Positions 23,938-32,056 of a DNA stretch of 57,191 bases are shown piece after piece. The stretch comes from an uncultured Bacilli bacterium (lineage in GTDB: Bacteria; Bacillota_I; Bacilli_A; RFN20; CAG-449). Where the stretch lies: NCBI GenBank assembly GCA_944332075.1, contig CALVJL010000009.1:1-57191 (forward strand), given 5' to 3'. Every line of letters begins with the position of its first letter. The first letter of the stretch is position 1. The notes beneath the pieces are model-generated. The model made no database searches. It was not told where the DNA came from and was given only the letters and a program-made list of their open reading frames with translations. Made by a program: the position numbers and the translations under genes.

Positions 23938-26810
23938 AACTTGATTCCGCCTTTATTTTTGAAATAATAGATAACTTTTTGATTATTACCGACACTTAAT
24001 TTATCCTTAAGCGAAGTCAATGAAGAGATATCGTTATAATAGACTAGTTTATAGATATCCTTTAATACATTGCTAGGCGAAGTTTCAATATGACGTAATA
24101 ATTCTTCTAGGGTAGCAAAATTTATTAGTTCATCGACTTTTCCCTTGTTTTGGTCGTTTTCTTTTTCGCTTAGTTTAAAGCGAATGATTAATCTAGCTAA
24201 TTCGTTAAGACCTTCATTGCTAGTCATGCAGCAATGACGTAAGCCGTCTTGACTCTTTTTAAAGCCATCTAAAATTTCTTCTTTGGTTAACGGAACAATA
24301 CCTTCTTCGGCGTTAAGAACATACCAGCGATTATGTTCAATGTTACGAATAATCAAAGCGGATTGATTGATAATTCTATTTAAGTCAAAGGTTAATGCAT
24401 ACAAATCAGTAAATAAGGAAATATCACCTTTTTTTGTCTCTTTAAATTTTACAATATTCTTTTTAAATTCGAGATAGTCATCTTTATAGATTTTTAAAAA
24501 GTGCTTTCTTAATAAATTATAAGTAATTATTTCGCCTTGATAAGTTGATAGAAACTTTTCTGAAAAGATAGGTTTCAAATCATTTTTTGTCAAAAGTAAT
24601 TGGGAATCTTTGCCTTCAATATCATTATTGATGTTAAATGGCTGACGTAACGAAAAATTGATAGAATCTATGACTTTTTGGTTATGCAAAGAAAAATTTT
24701 GTATTTCTTTTAAATTTTCACTCATTTTAAATTTGTAACCGAATAATCCAAGTTTATATGGTAAGGATAAGATAGCTCCGATATTTGCCATCTGCTGATA
24801 ATGGTTTAACGAATTATTCCAAAGCTCAAGAGCGATTTGATAATCGGATAGCTTAATATTCTTTCGCTCATTTTTGTCTTTAATATCTTGAATTTTACTT
24901 TTTGAAGTATAAGAGAAATTTTCCATAGCCGCTAAATCGCGGATATGATCAGAAAGCTCATCGCGGAGATATCCCCCACGTCCAAAAGCGACAATCGGAA
25001 CGGTTTCTAAAATATAAATCGCACGTCTTAAATGCTTAAAGAAATTTAAAGGATTAAGATTTTTATAAGTCTTTTGAAAAAGATGATAATCTTCTTTCTT
25101 GGCAAAGCATTCTTTTAATGTAACATCATCTGCTTGAACATCAAAAACATAGAGCCGAGATGATTCATAATCTTTTCCATAGTCAAATAAGCGTTCACCA
25201 TAGCCATGTTCATTAGTATCTGTAAGTATCTTGACGATTTCTTTAGTTGAAGGAATAGTATCCTTCGCGCGCTTAGACATTATTTCATTAATAAAGCTTC
25301 CATAGTAAAGAGGGTTTGCCATAAAGGCATTGCTCTCTTTAATATATGGATAGACAATTAAAGATTTCTTAAATGATTTATCTTTTAAATTTATATTAAA
25401 GGCTGATGAATAGTTTTTGATAATCCGACGGATATTCATCGCTAAAGTAAGATTAGTAAATGAGGCTCCTAAAGCGATAATTATCATGTGCTGCTGGTTA
25501 TCTTTTAATGAAGGCAAGATAACATCAGTGATGTATTTTCTAATTTGATCTTCTTTATTTAAATCAATATCGTATCCAATAAAGGCATCAGCAAAACTTC
25601 TTTGCTCAAGATATTCTTCTTTGTTTTTAAAAAAGCTGTTGAAAGCATCAAACTGGGAAAGATACGATGAACAGAGATTTTTGCCTTCAGTATCTAAAAT
25701 ATGATAAATAACTTTTTTATCTTTATAAGGCAGTTGATAATTTGGAAACATTTTATTTAATAAACTACGAGAGATATTACCAAAGCCGAAGAAATGAACA
25801 TGGAGCTGAGGTGGATTAGCTATTTTCTTTAAAAAAGCGTATTTATCTTCTTTTAATGTTCCTAAATCAAGAATTCTCGTCAAAGGATTATAGAAAACAA
25901 ATTTTGTTGCAGCCCAATCATATTCGCTAACGAGTTGGATGCAACCATTGCTTTCTTTAGAAAAGTCGAGCTTGCTATTATATGATTCATCTTGATAGCT
26001 AACATAAAAATTTAAAAGCTGCTTAGAAACTTTTCTTTTCATTGCTTTGCTATTACAGAGTTTTAAAGCAATTTTTGCAAATTCAATGTTGTCTTCATCT
26101 CGATAAAATAAGGAATAAACGTTAACCTTGCCGTTAGGAGCAAAAATCATTTTTCTTAATGAAGTTACCGATAAATATTCATTGCTAACATCATAGCCGT
26201 TAATTTTTAAGATATCGGTTAAATGTTCAGCCCGATCAGTTTTCGTTGAAGAAAGTAACACGACAACTTTTAAAACCATTCCGTCAATCTTCTTTAACTT
26301 TTTCAAAAAATAATCAATATCATCAAAAGGTAAATCGGTATAGACGACGTTTTTTACGCATCTTTTCTTATTTCTTAAATCAAAGATATACGGGAGAGAC
26401 TTAATGCTTTTTCCAAAGTTAAACATCTTCGCGCGTAAGGTTTTAATGAAGGTAGTAAGGATAACTAATGAAACGGATAACAAACAGATTAATTGATCAA
26501 TATAAATTATCAAAATTTTATAAGTATCGTACATCCATGGATAGCCTTGGAAAGTATAATTTAAATCCTCAACGCTGTTACCTAAAGCAAACATGCTAAT
26601 CGCTTTAAAAATCGGCGAAAAGATTAAATCGCCAATATCTTCATGGTTAATTAGACCTGATAAAAAGAAAATAAAGAATGATAATAAAAATAAGGTGACA
26701 AGTAAAAAGGTATTGTTGCAATAAGTTTTATATTTAGTGTTTTTAAACGTGAAAAAGACAATAAAGATTATCGGTATCAATATTGCTAAAATTAAAATAA
26801 CTATCTGCAT
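23934..26810 (-). CDS. Large membrane protein with Rossmann-like region and C-terminal RyR-like domain
   Basis: Encodes 958 residues. Three or four hydrophobic helices occupy residues 2-22, 34-54 and 98-123, with a weaker one at 62-76; the arrangement suggests a small channel-like pore but no selectivity filter was recognised. Residues 150-250 are alpha/beta. HVHFFGFGNISRSLL at 337-351 has the G-x-G-x-x-x-R shape of TrkA-N/RCK-type dinucleotide-binding domains, and MIIIALGASFTNLTLAMNI at 442-460 continues that fold. Near the C-terminus, E825-H826-x-R828-W829 and R858-H859 match the RyR-like domain. Known relatives combine TrkA-N and RyR parts. A plausible job is a ligand-gated membrane effector of the neighbouring TIR protein; this is inference. 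Confidence 0.8.
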   Translation of the reverse strand: MQIVILILAILIPIIFIVFFTFKNTKYKTYCNNTFLLVTLFLLSFFIFFLSGLINHEDIGDLIFSPIFKAISMFALGNSVEDLNYTFQGYPWMYDTYKILIIYIDQLICLLSVSLVILTTFIKTLRAKMFNFGKSIKSLPYIFDLRNKKRCVKNVVYTDLPFDDIDYFLKKLKKIDGMVLKVVVLLSSTKTDRAEHLTDILKINGYDVSNEYLSVTSLRKMIFAPNGKVNVYSLFYRDEDNIEFAKIALKLCNSKAMKRKVSKQLLNFYVSYQDESYNSKLDFSKESNGCIQLVSEYDWAATKFVFYNPLTRILDLGTLKEDKYAFLKKIANPPQLHVHFFGFGNISRSLLNKMFPNYQLPYKDKKVIYHILDTEGKNLCSSYLSQFDAFNSFFKNKEEYLEQRSFADAFIGYDIDLNKEDQIRKYITDVILPSLKDNQQHMIIIALGASFTNLTLAMNIRRIIKNYSSAFNINLKDKSFKKSLIVYPYIKESNAFMANPLYYGSFINEIMSKRAKDTIPSTKEIVKILTDTNEHGYGERLFDYGKDYESSRLYVFDVQADDVTLKECFAKKEDYHLFQKTYKNLNPLNFFKHLRRAIYILETVPIVAFGRGGYLRDELSDHIRDLAAMENFSYTSKSKIQDIKDKNERKNIKLSDYQIALELWNNSLNHYQQMANIGAILSLPYKLGLFGYKFKMSENLKEIQNFSLHNQKVIDSINFSLRQPFNINNDIEGKDSQLLLTKNDLKPIFSEKFLSTYQGEIITYNLLRKHFLKIYKDDYLEFKKNIVKFKETKKGDISLFTDLYALTFDLNRIINQSALIIRNIEHNRWYVLNAEEGIVPLTKEEILDGFKKSQDGLRHCCMTSNEGLNELARLIIRFKLSEKENDQNKGKVDELINFATLEELLRHIETSPSNVLKDIYKLVYYNDISSLTSLKDKLSVGNNQKVIYYFKNKGGIKL

Positions 26811-26822
26811 ATGTCACCTCAT

Positions 26823-28184
26823 TTAAACTCTTTTAGCTACAGCGACAAAATCAATTTCGCAATACCAAAAAGATTCTTCAGAAAATTTGTTTTCAAGCAT
26901 ATCAAGCGCATAGACCATCGCTTCTAAAGCGTTCTTTTTTTCAATATTATATGGATCTTTTTCGAAAGCGTTTTGAAGATAATTTTTACGGTAAGCAAAT
27001 CTTTCAAGAAACACATCTTCTTTTTCGTCTATATCAAGAGACGAAGTATCCTTAATATAAGACATCATTTTGACGTTTTTATATCCCGAGGCAATTAGTT
27101 GACCATAGAGTTTTCTTCCGTTAAAACGGTCAGAAATACCATCGGTTTTGACGTGCATATCGATGATTTTGTTAATTAATCCGTCATCTCCGCAGCTGAC
27201 CATGGATCCGTCATCGGAACCCCTTAAAATAATAAAACCGTCCTTAGAAAGATATTTCCGAATTTTTCTTAAAAAACGGTTTGGGTTTTTTAAGTGATGG
27301 ATAACCAATGAAGAGAAGATAATATCAAATTTATCAATACTATACTTTTCCATTAAGGAAGTGAGATTATCATCAAAATCTTCGTTTTCTAAATCAAGAT
27401 ATTCATAGACAATGTTATCGGAATGATTATGTTCTCGTGCATATTCTAAACATTTATTTGAAATGTCTACGCCTAAGGTAAAAGCATTTTCGATTTTTGA
27501 AAATCGATTAGAAGTTACATATCCATAAGCGCATCCTGCATCAAGAATATATATTTTATCTTTGTGCGGTAAATTTTTAAGGCAATATTCGATTGCAGGC
27601 ATATCGGCCGGACGGGTATAATCACTTTGAATTTTTAATCGTTTCAACTCTTTGCCTTTAGTAGGGTCGTATGTCGAGACGTTTTTTCCGGTAGTTAAAG
27701 ATTTTTCAAATTTTTTTTCTTTATATTCGTTATTCTTTTTAAGGCAAGCGATAATAAACATCACCACTTCTTCAACATTATTATTAATTTGAAATGTTTC
27801 ATAACCTCTTAAAGAACGCGGTAAAGAATTAACGTTGATATTTTTTATATAAGGAACGATATAAGCATTTTCTTTTCGCCCAGCTAAAATATCTTCATGG
27901 AAGGATTCGCGTTCATATTTAACCCATTTGCTGTTTAAGAATTCTTCGTTTGTTGCAATTGCTACAAGAACTTTGCTATCATCAAGGGCTTTTTCAATGG
28001 CATCTTTATAGGCGGCTTCGCCAAATTGAAATAATCTAACATTGCTAAAAAAAGCTTTAATGCCGCGCTGCTCTAATTCTTTATAAAGAATTGCTGCGAT
28101 TTGGCTATCTTCGGTAGGATTATTGTCTTTATCGGTGTTTTTAAAAGAAATAAAGACATCATATCTAATGTCGTTCATAGGCAT
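26823..28184 (-). CDS. TIR domain fused to a class I SAM-dependent methyltransferase
   Basis: Encodes 453 residues. Residues 6-145 are a bacterial TIR domain: YDVFISFKNTD, then SNVRLFQFGEAAYKDAIEKA, then W87-V-K-Y-E91, where E91 matches the catalytic Glu of NAD-cleaving TIR domains. Residues 195-450 are a Rossmann methyltransferase: motif I YILDAGCAYGYVT (212-224), the acidic residue D240 in LGVDIS, and motif IV FDIIFSSLVIHHL (286-298). The substrate cannot be read from sequence. The ATG overlaps the flavin reductase stop (TAATG), and the 958-residue membrane gene starts 12 bases after its stop. TIR proteins often convert NAD into toxic depletion or signal nucleotides; here a signal might be methylated or sensed by the RyR proteins (inference). 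Confidence 0.88.
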   Translation of the reverse strand: MPMNDIRYDVFISFKNTDKDNNPTEDSQIAAILYKELEQRGIKAFFSNVRLFQFGEAAYKDAIEKALDDSKVLVAIATNEEFLNSKWVKYERESFHEDILAGRKENAYIVPYIKNINVNSLPRSLRGYETFQINNNVEEVVMFIIACLKKNNEYKEKKFEKSLTTGKNVSTYDPTKGKELKRLKIQSDYTRPADMPAIEYCLKNLPHKDKIYILDAGCAYGYVTSNRFSKIENAFTLGVDISNKCLEYAREHNHSDNIVYEYLDLENEDFDDNLTSLMEKYSIDKFDIIFSSLVIHHLKNPNRFLRKIRKYLSKDGFIILRGSDDGSMVSCGDDGLINKIIDMHVKTDGISDRFNGRKLYGQLIASGYKNVKMMSYIKDTSSLDIDEKEDVFLERFAYRKNYLQNAFEKDPYNIEKKNALEAMVYALDMLENKFSEESFWYCEIDFVAVAKRV

Positions 28185-28741
28185 TATTTAAGTTTCAATC
28201 CGATTTTAAAAGCATCGGCTACTTTTTCACCTAATTCAATATAAGTATTATTTGCTTGATCAAAGGTAATGACATGAAATTTTTTCATGTCGATTTTGCC
28301 ATCGGTTAAAATTGAATCATCAACCGTAACATTAACGATATTACCAATCACTAATCCTTCTTCTTCAGTGATTCTGTCAAGTGTGCATTCTAAAGTTAAA
28401 GGTAGTTCTTTAATTGTCGGAGCGTGAACTTTTTCACTATCAATGGCATGAAATCCGGATTTAGCAAATTTGTCTTTAACTTGCTTGCCCGAGACGATAC
28501 CTAAATAATCGCATTCCGTTACATATTCCTTAATGCCGATAGAAACAGTGAATTCTTTATTTCTAATGATATTGTCAGTTGTTTTATGACTGCTATCGAG
28601 AGAAATAGCAATTTTTTCATAATCAGCTGTGCCTCCCCAAGCAGCATTCATGCAGTCGACGCTACCATCTTCATTATAAGTAGCAATCATTAAAACTGGC
28701 ATTGGAAATAAATAAGGTTTAGCACCTAAACTTTTTCTCAT
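28184..28741 (-). CDS. Flavin reductase-like FMN-binding protein
   Basis: Encodes 185 residues from the ATG at 28741, eight bases after GGAGG; an upstream start at 28774 has no such site. It is a split-barrel flavoprotein of the flavin reductase-like (DIM6/NTAB) family: LFPMPVLMIATYNEDGSVDC, NAAWGGTADYEKIAISL, the family motif KEFTVSIGIKEYVTECDYLG and a C-terminal HVITFDQANNTYIELGEKVA. Such proteins bind FMN and reduce flavins or small substrates with NAD(P)H. It is the first gene of the operon and shares a base with the TIR gene. It could be a housekeeping gene that the TIR cassette follows, or a part of it; comparative synteny would decide. Confidence 0.88.
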   Translation of the reverse strand: MRKSLGAKPYLFPMPVLMIATYNEDGSVDCMNAAWGGTADYEKIAISLDSSHKTTDNIIRNKEFTVSIGIKEYVTECDYLGIVSGKQVKDKFAKSGFHAIDSEKVHAPTIKELPLTLECTLDRITEEEGLVIGNIVNVTVDDSILTDGKIDMKKFHVITFDQANNTYIELGEKVADAFKIGLKLK

Positions 28742-28772
28742 AACAAAATCCTCCATATAATTTATTAATAAC

Positions 28773-28781
28773 ATTATATCA
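28773..28781 (-). promoter_or_regulatory. Extended -10 promoter of the flavin reductase/TIR operon
   Basis: Read on the minus strand, TGATATAAT is an extended -10 (TGnTATAAT) about 30 bases before the ATG at 28741. The -35 position is poor, as allowed for extended -10 promoters. Confidence 0.6.
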
Positions 28782-28887
28782 TATTAATTTTTATTGCGAG
28801 ATACATTGTTTGCTGAGGATAGAAAAATAATTTATTCACAAATGGCATAAATATCATTTAAGTGTTTTCAAATAACTTATATACGTG

Positions 28888-28893
28888 TATAAT
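28888..28893 (+). promoter_or_regulatory. -10 element for the barnase-like lipoprotein gene
   Basis: TATAAT lies 19 bases before the ATG at 28913, with TTTTCA about 17 bases further upstream as a weak -35. The leader would be about 12 bases, with AAGTGAT as a poor ribosome site. Confidence 0.45.
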
Positions 28894-28912
28894 TCACATT
28901 AAGTGATATTTT

Positions 28913-30298
28913 ATGAAAAAACAGTTAAAAACCTTACTATTATTTCCACTTTTACTAGCACCAGTAATAAGCTTAAACTCTTGCCAAATTAACTTTGGGC
29001 AACATGATACTATTTTAAGTATTGTCGATGATGATTTGACTTTGTTAGCAGGGGGAAGTTATCAACTATCTGTTCGGTGCGATGATTCATCTTTAACCTT
29101 ATCTTATTATTCAAGCGATATCTCGGTTGCGACTATTGATCAAAAGGGAACAATTCGCGCGTTAAAACCAGGAGAGACAACAATAAGCGTTAAAGCAGGA
29201 TCACATGAAGATTCAATTAAATTAACAGTTATTGAAAGTCAAGAAATTCAAAGCATTTCTTTAACTTTATCTAAGAATGTTTTAAATCTCGGTGAATCAG
29301 CCTTTGCCTCTTATGAAGTTACACCTTCAACCTATGTTGGAGAAGTTAAAATTGAAGAGACTAATGAAAAAGGATTATTAGAAATAAGCGGTGATAAAAT
29401 TACTGCAGTTGAAGCTGGAACGACATCAATCTATGCAGTCCTTGATGATGTCATTAGCAATGTAATAACTATTGAAATCACCGACACGGATCCTTACGAC
29501 AATATTGATGTTGATGAATTTTACGAAAATTATCATGTCGCGACATCAGCTTATGATGCTAAACTTAGAAGCGAACATTATTTGATGTCAGGAGAAATTA
29601 CGGTTCCTGATCCAGAACCAGAGATTAGCCGTTATCAACCTCAAGATGGCGGAAAGTTAATTAAAAATAGCAGCGAATTATTTTCAGAAGATGGCGATAC
29701 TTATTATGTCGTTAATAGTTATGGTGAAGTTGTTAAAGAAATATATCGTGACGGAGCATATATCACATTAGAAGATGTTGCAGCGTATGTTTATGCTTTT
29801 GGAGAAATTCCAGCTAACTATGTCGAAAGTAAAAAAATGGATCCAGAAGCATCACCATGGGGAGAATATTTAAGATTAAACCTTTCTGCTTTCTCTGGTG
29901 ATACGGATAAGTATCCTTATGAACCAGAATTACCGCGGATCCAAGGGTGCGGTGGTGATTTATATTATTATGAAATCGATATTGGTACAACTGGAACGAG
30001 AACAAGTTCACATATTAGTTCGATTTATAATAATGGTTATTATATTGATCGCGGTGCTGCTAGAATTGTTTTCTCACGGCGCACGGAAAGCCATCAGCCG
30101 ATTACTGATTTTGAGGATCGTTATGTTTTCTACACATACAATCATTATAATGACTTCCAAGAATATCTTAATTATGAGAATGGTTGGGGAAAAATCTTCG
30201 GTAATGAAACCGGCGGTGGAAAACAAGATAAGTATAGTTCAAAATATCCACCTACTCCATATGTTGATGTTAAAAGAGAGAATCTAGCTTTAAAGTAA
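28913..30298 (+). CDS. Surface lipoprotein with two Big_2 Ig-like domains and a C-terminal barnase-like RNase domain
   Basis: Encodes 461 residues. The signal is MKKQLKTLLLFPLLLAPVIS with lipobox LNSC (C24). Two Big_2-like domains follow, at about 38-107 (YYSSDISVATIDQKGTIRAL) and 112-190 (LEISGDKITAVEAGTTSIYA). Residues 280-420 match the barnase/RNase N1 family along their length: DVAAYVYAFGEIPANYVESK, GGDLYYYEIDIG, RGAARIVFS and FYTYNHYNDFQEY. The catalytic set appears intact: E354 (barnase E73), R380/R384 (R83/R87 region) and H411 (H102). It would be anchored outside the cell, where it could degrade RNA for nutrients or act on neighbours. No barstar-like gene was seen, as expected for an exported RNase. 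It is divergent from the TIR operon. Confidence 0.85.
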   Translation: MKKQLKTLLLFPLLLAPVISLNSCQINFGQHDTILSIVDDDLTLLAGGSYQLSVRCDDSSLTLSYYSSDISVATIDQKGTIRALKPGETTISVKAGSHEDSIKLTVIESQEIQSISLTLSKNVLNLGESAFASYEVTPSTYVGEVKIEETNEKGLLEISGDKITAVEAGTTSIYAVLDDVISNVITIEITDTDPYDNIDVDEFYENYHVATSAYDAKLRSEHYLMSGEITVPDPEPEISRYQPQDGGKLIKNSSELFSEDGDTYYVVNSYGEVVKEIYRDGAYITLEDVAAYVYAFGEIPANYVESKKMDPEASPWGEYLRLNLSAFSGDTDKYPYEPELPRIQGCGGDLYYYEIDIGTTGTRTSSHISSIYNNGYYIDRGAARIVFSRRTESHQPITDFEDRYVFYTYNHYNDFQEYLNYENGWGKIFGNETGGGKQDKYSSKYPPTPYVDVKRENLALK

Positions 30299-30310
30299 GC
30301 TAGATTTTTT
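30281..30310 (+). terminator. Intrinsic terminator of the barnase-like lipoprotein gene
   Basis: AATCTAGCTT pairs with AAGCTAGATT around a 6-base loop containing the stop codon and is followed by a T-run. Confidence 0.85.
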
Positions 30311-30373
30311 TAATAAATATTCAATATATAAATGAATTATTTATTCCTACAAATAATATTTTATTGAAATTTC

Positions 30374-30402
30374 TTTACAATATTTAACTAATATAGTAAA
30401 AT
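30374..30402 (+). promoter_or_regulatory. Promoter of the HTH gene at 30489
   Basis: TTTACA (30374-30379) and TAAAAT (30397-30402) are separated by exactly 17 bases, close to the sigma-A consensus. The start codon lies about 85 bases downstream. Confidence 0.6.
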
Positions 30403-30488
30403 CTTTTCACTGACTAAAGAACATATTAATATTTCTAAATAGAACTTTTTCTTTTGTTTTTTTGTCCTATGAAAAGGAGTGATTGAAG

Positions 30489-30680
30489 ATGGAAAAAATT
30501 GCACAAAACATTAAAAACATTCGCTTAATCAACCAACTCACTCAGGTGGAAATGGGCAACCTTCTTGGCTATAGTGAACGACAAATCCGCCGCTTTGAAA
30601 CTATTGGCACTTCTTCTCTCGCGGTGATTAAAAGAATAAGCGAAGTATTCAATGTATCAATTATGGAAATCCTCTCTTAA
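30489..30680 (+). CDS. Small XRE-family HTH regulator
   Basis: Encodes 63 residues from the ATG at 30489, nine bases after AAGGAG; an in-frame TTG two codons upstream lies too close to that site. LTQVEMGNLLGYSERQIRRF is the helix-turn-helix, and the protein ends after one more helix (VIKRISEVFNVSIMEILS). The stop codon lies in the loop of its own terminator. It sits between the barnase-like lipoprotein and the large structured RNA transcribed toward it. It might control the RNA or the lipoprotein, but no operator was identified. Confidence 0.82.
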   Translation: MEKIAQNIKNIRLINQLTQVEMGNLLGYSERQIRRFETIGTSSLAVIKRISEVFNVSIMEILS

Positions 30681-30692
30681 GAGGATTTTTTT
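30668..30692 (+). terminator. Intrinsic terminator of the HTH gene
   Basis: AATCCTCT pairs with AGAGGATT around CTTA, which contains part of the stop codon, followed by T5. It stands back to back with the terminator of the minus-strand RNA. Confidence 0.85.
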
Positions 30693-30695
30693 CAT

Positions 30696-30720
30696 AAAAA
30701 AAGTTACCTTTAAGGTAACT
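30696..30720 (-). terminator. Intrinsic terminator of the large structured RNA
   Basis: On the minus strand AGTTACCTT pairs with AAGGTAACT and is followed by a T7 run. It lies directly after the closing helix of the RNA. Confidence 0.8.
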
Positions 30721-31304
30721 AATTCATCGTTCCCTGAAAATTAGAATGTTACGGATCTTCACCCTACTGAATTTATTGTAATCTGTTATTCATGCACGTT
30801 CACGTTGGGCTGAATTTAAAGGAGCTACCTTTAAACTTCCAAAATGGGATAAACCGAACAACGGGATGAACTAAATCATCATCCAACTTTCACAGAGCTT
30901 CAGCTATAAGCATACAAATTCCTTACTTTGCAAACATGGACATTCTGCTACTCAATCCTTCTCAAACAGTTATAGCTAATTACTTAGCATCAAGTCGCAC
31001 GCTTAGTTGAGAGCGAAGAAACAAGTTTCTCAGGCTTGCTTCTTGACGCGGGACATATCACTATGGAGCCTCTTATCGCGCCTGATGAGAAGACATTTAC
31101 ATCGAACAACATTCAGCGACATTGACCTCAGCGCATTTGTTAATGCGGATACCTTTTTGTTTCCTCAAGGTCTCACCTACATCTGCAGTATCCCGCAGAA
31201 GAGATTATCAAGGCCACGCCTCGGCCATCGCACAAGATGCCTGCACCGAGGTGTAACAAACTAATTTTCAAAGAACGATATTTGTTACTAAGGGTTTCTT
31301 AGTA
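30696..31304 (-). ncRNA. Large structured non-coding RNA (~600 nt), ROOL-class candidate
   Basis: No convincing protein is encoded here on either strand, yet the region is much richer in G+C and hairpins than other spacers. The two ends of the minus-strand transcript are complementary: 31261-31279 pairs with 30726-30744 over 19 bases (two G-U pairs), then a 2x2 internal loop, then 31253-31258 with 30747-30752 over 6 more. Inside are further helices: AGCTATAA/TTATAGCT (30902/30970), TTTAAAGG/CCTTTAAA, GCATT/AATGC, CTGC/GCAG and CCTCGG/CCGAGG. It has its own -10 and an intrinsic terminator. Length, closing stem and host type fit ROOL RNAs of gut Firmicutes; OLE (no OapA-like neighbour) and GOLLD (longer) fit less well. 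The class is inference from size and shape. Confidence 0.75.
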
Positions 31305-31309
31305 AAGTT

Positions 31310-31315
31310 ATTATA
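31310..31315 (-). promoter_or_regulatory. -10 element of the large structured RNA
   Basis: TATAAT on the minus strand predicts a start near 31303. A small hairpin, TACTAAG/CTTAGTA (31286-31304), would open the transcript. No good -35 was seen. Confidence 0.5.
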
Positions 31316-31429
31316 AGCGATAAAAACTTAATTATGTGAGGACATGTTTTGTCCGGTTAGAAAGTTTATGTTCTTAACTTTATTTATAAATTAATTTGTT
31401 ATAAGATAAAAATATATAAGAGGTTTATC

Positions 31430-32047
31430 ATGACAGAAAAGGAAAAGATGTTAGCAAATAAGATTTATGATCCTAATGATGATGAATTACTTTTTTTAAG
31501 AACAAGAGCTCATCATTATTGCCTTGATTATAATCATACATATGATGAAGAAGATACGAAAAGAAAAGAAATTCTTGATGTTTTGATGCCTAATCGCGGA
31601 GAAAATACCTATTTACAAGGACCAATTTTTTTCGATTACGGAATAAATATTTATACTGGAAAGAATTTCTACGCTAATTTTAATTTCACATGTTTAGATG
31701 TCGCTAAAGTTGTGATTGGAAATGATGTTTTCTTTGGACCTAATGTTTCTTTATTAACGCCTATGCATCCTTTTTTGCCTAATGAAAGAGCTTATTATAT
31801 TAATGAAAAACATCGTGTAACCGATAAAGAATATAGTAAAGAAATTCATATCGGTGATAACTGCTGGGTTTGCGGTAATGTTACGATTATTGGAGGAGTA
31901 ACTATCGGTGAAGGCTCAATTATTGGAGTGGGAAGCGTTGTTACTAAAAGCATCCCTCCACATTCATTGGCCTGCGGTAATCCTTGCAAAGTTATTCGAA
32001 AGATTACTGATCAAGATTCGATTTATTTAAAGAAAGAACTTTTTTAG
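31430..32047 (+). CDS. maa: Maltose/galactoside O-acetyltransferase-like enzyme
   Basis: Encodes 205 residues, the usual size of maltose or galactoside acetyltransferases. The N-terminal MTEKEKMLANKIYDPNDDEL segment is the typical Mac domain, followed by a left-handed beta-helix with hexapeptide repeats (VVIGNDVFFGPNVSL, IHIGDNCWVCGNVTIIGGVT, IGEGSIIGVGSVV). The catalytic His lies in LLTPMHPF. It transfers acetyl from acetyl-CoA to a sugar hydroxyl. AAGAGG precedes the ATG, and the zinc-ribbon gene begins nine bases after its stop. Confidence 0.93.
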   Translation: MTEKEKMLANKIYDPNDDELLFLRTRAHHYCLDYNHTYDEEDTKRKEILDVLMPNRGENTYLQGPIFFDYGINIYTGKNFYANFNFTCLDVAKVVIGNDVFFGPNVSLLTPMHPFLPNERAYYINEKHRVTDKEYSKEIHIGDNCWVCGNVTIIGGVTIGEGSIIGVGSVVTKSIPPHSLACGNPCKVIRKITDQDSIYLKKELF

Positions 32048-32056
32048 GAGCAAAAT

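Noticed and set aside
29898-30287. A 129-residue frame within the barnase-like lipoprotein gene
   Set aside because: It is out of frame with the RNase-domain codons, which match barnase along their length.
31007-31264. An 85-residue open frame on the plus strand
   Set aside because: It lies inside the structured RNA, has no ribosome site and no family-like sequence, and crosses several strong hairpins.
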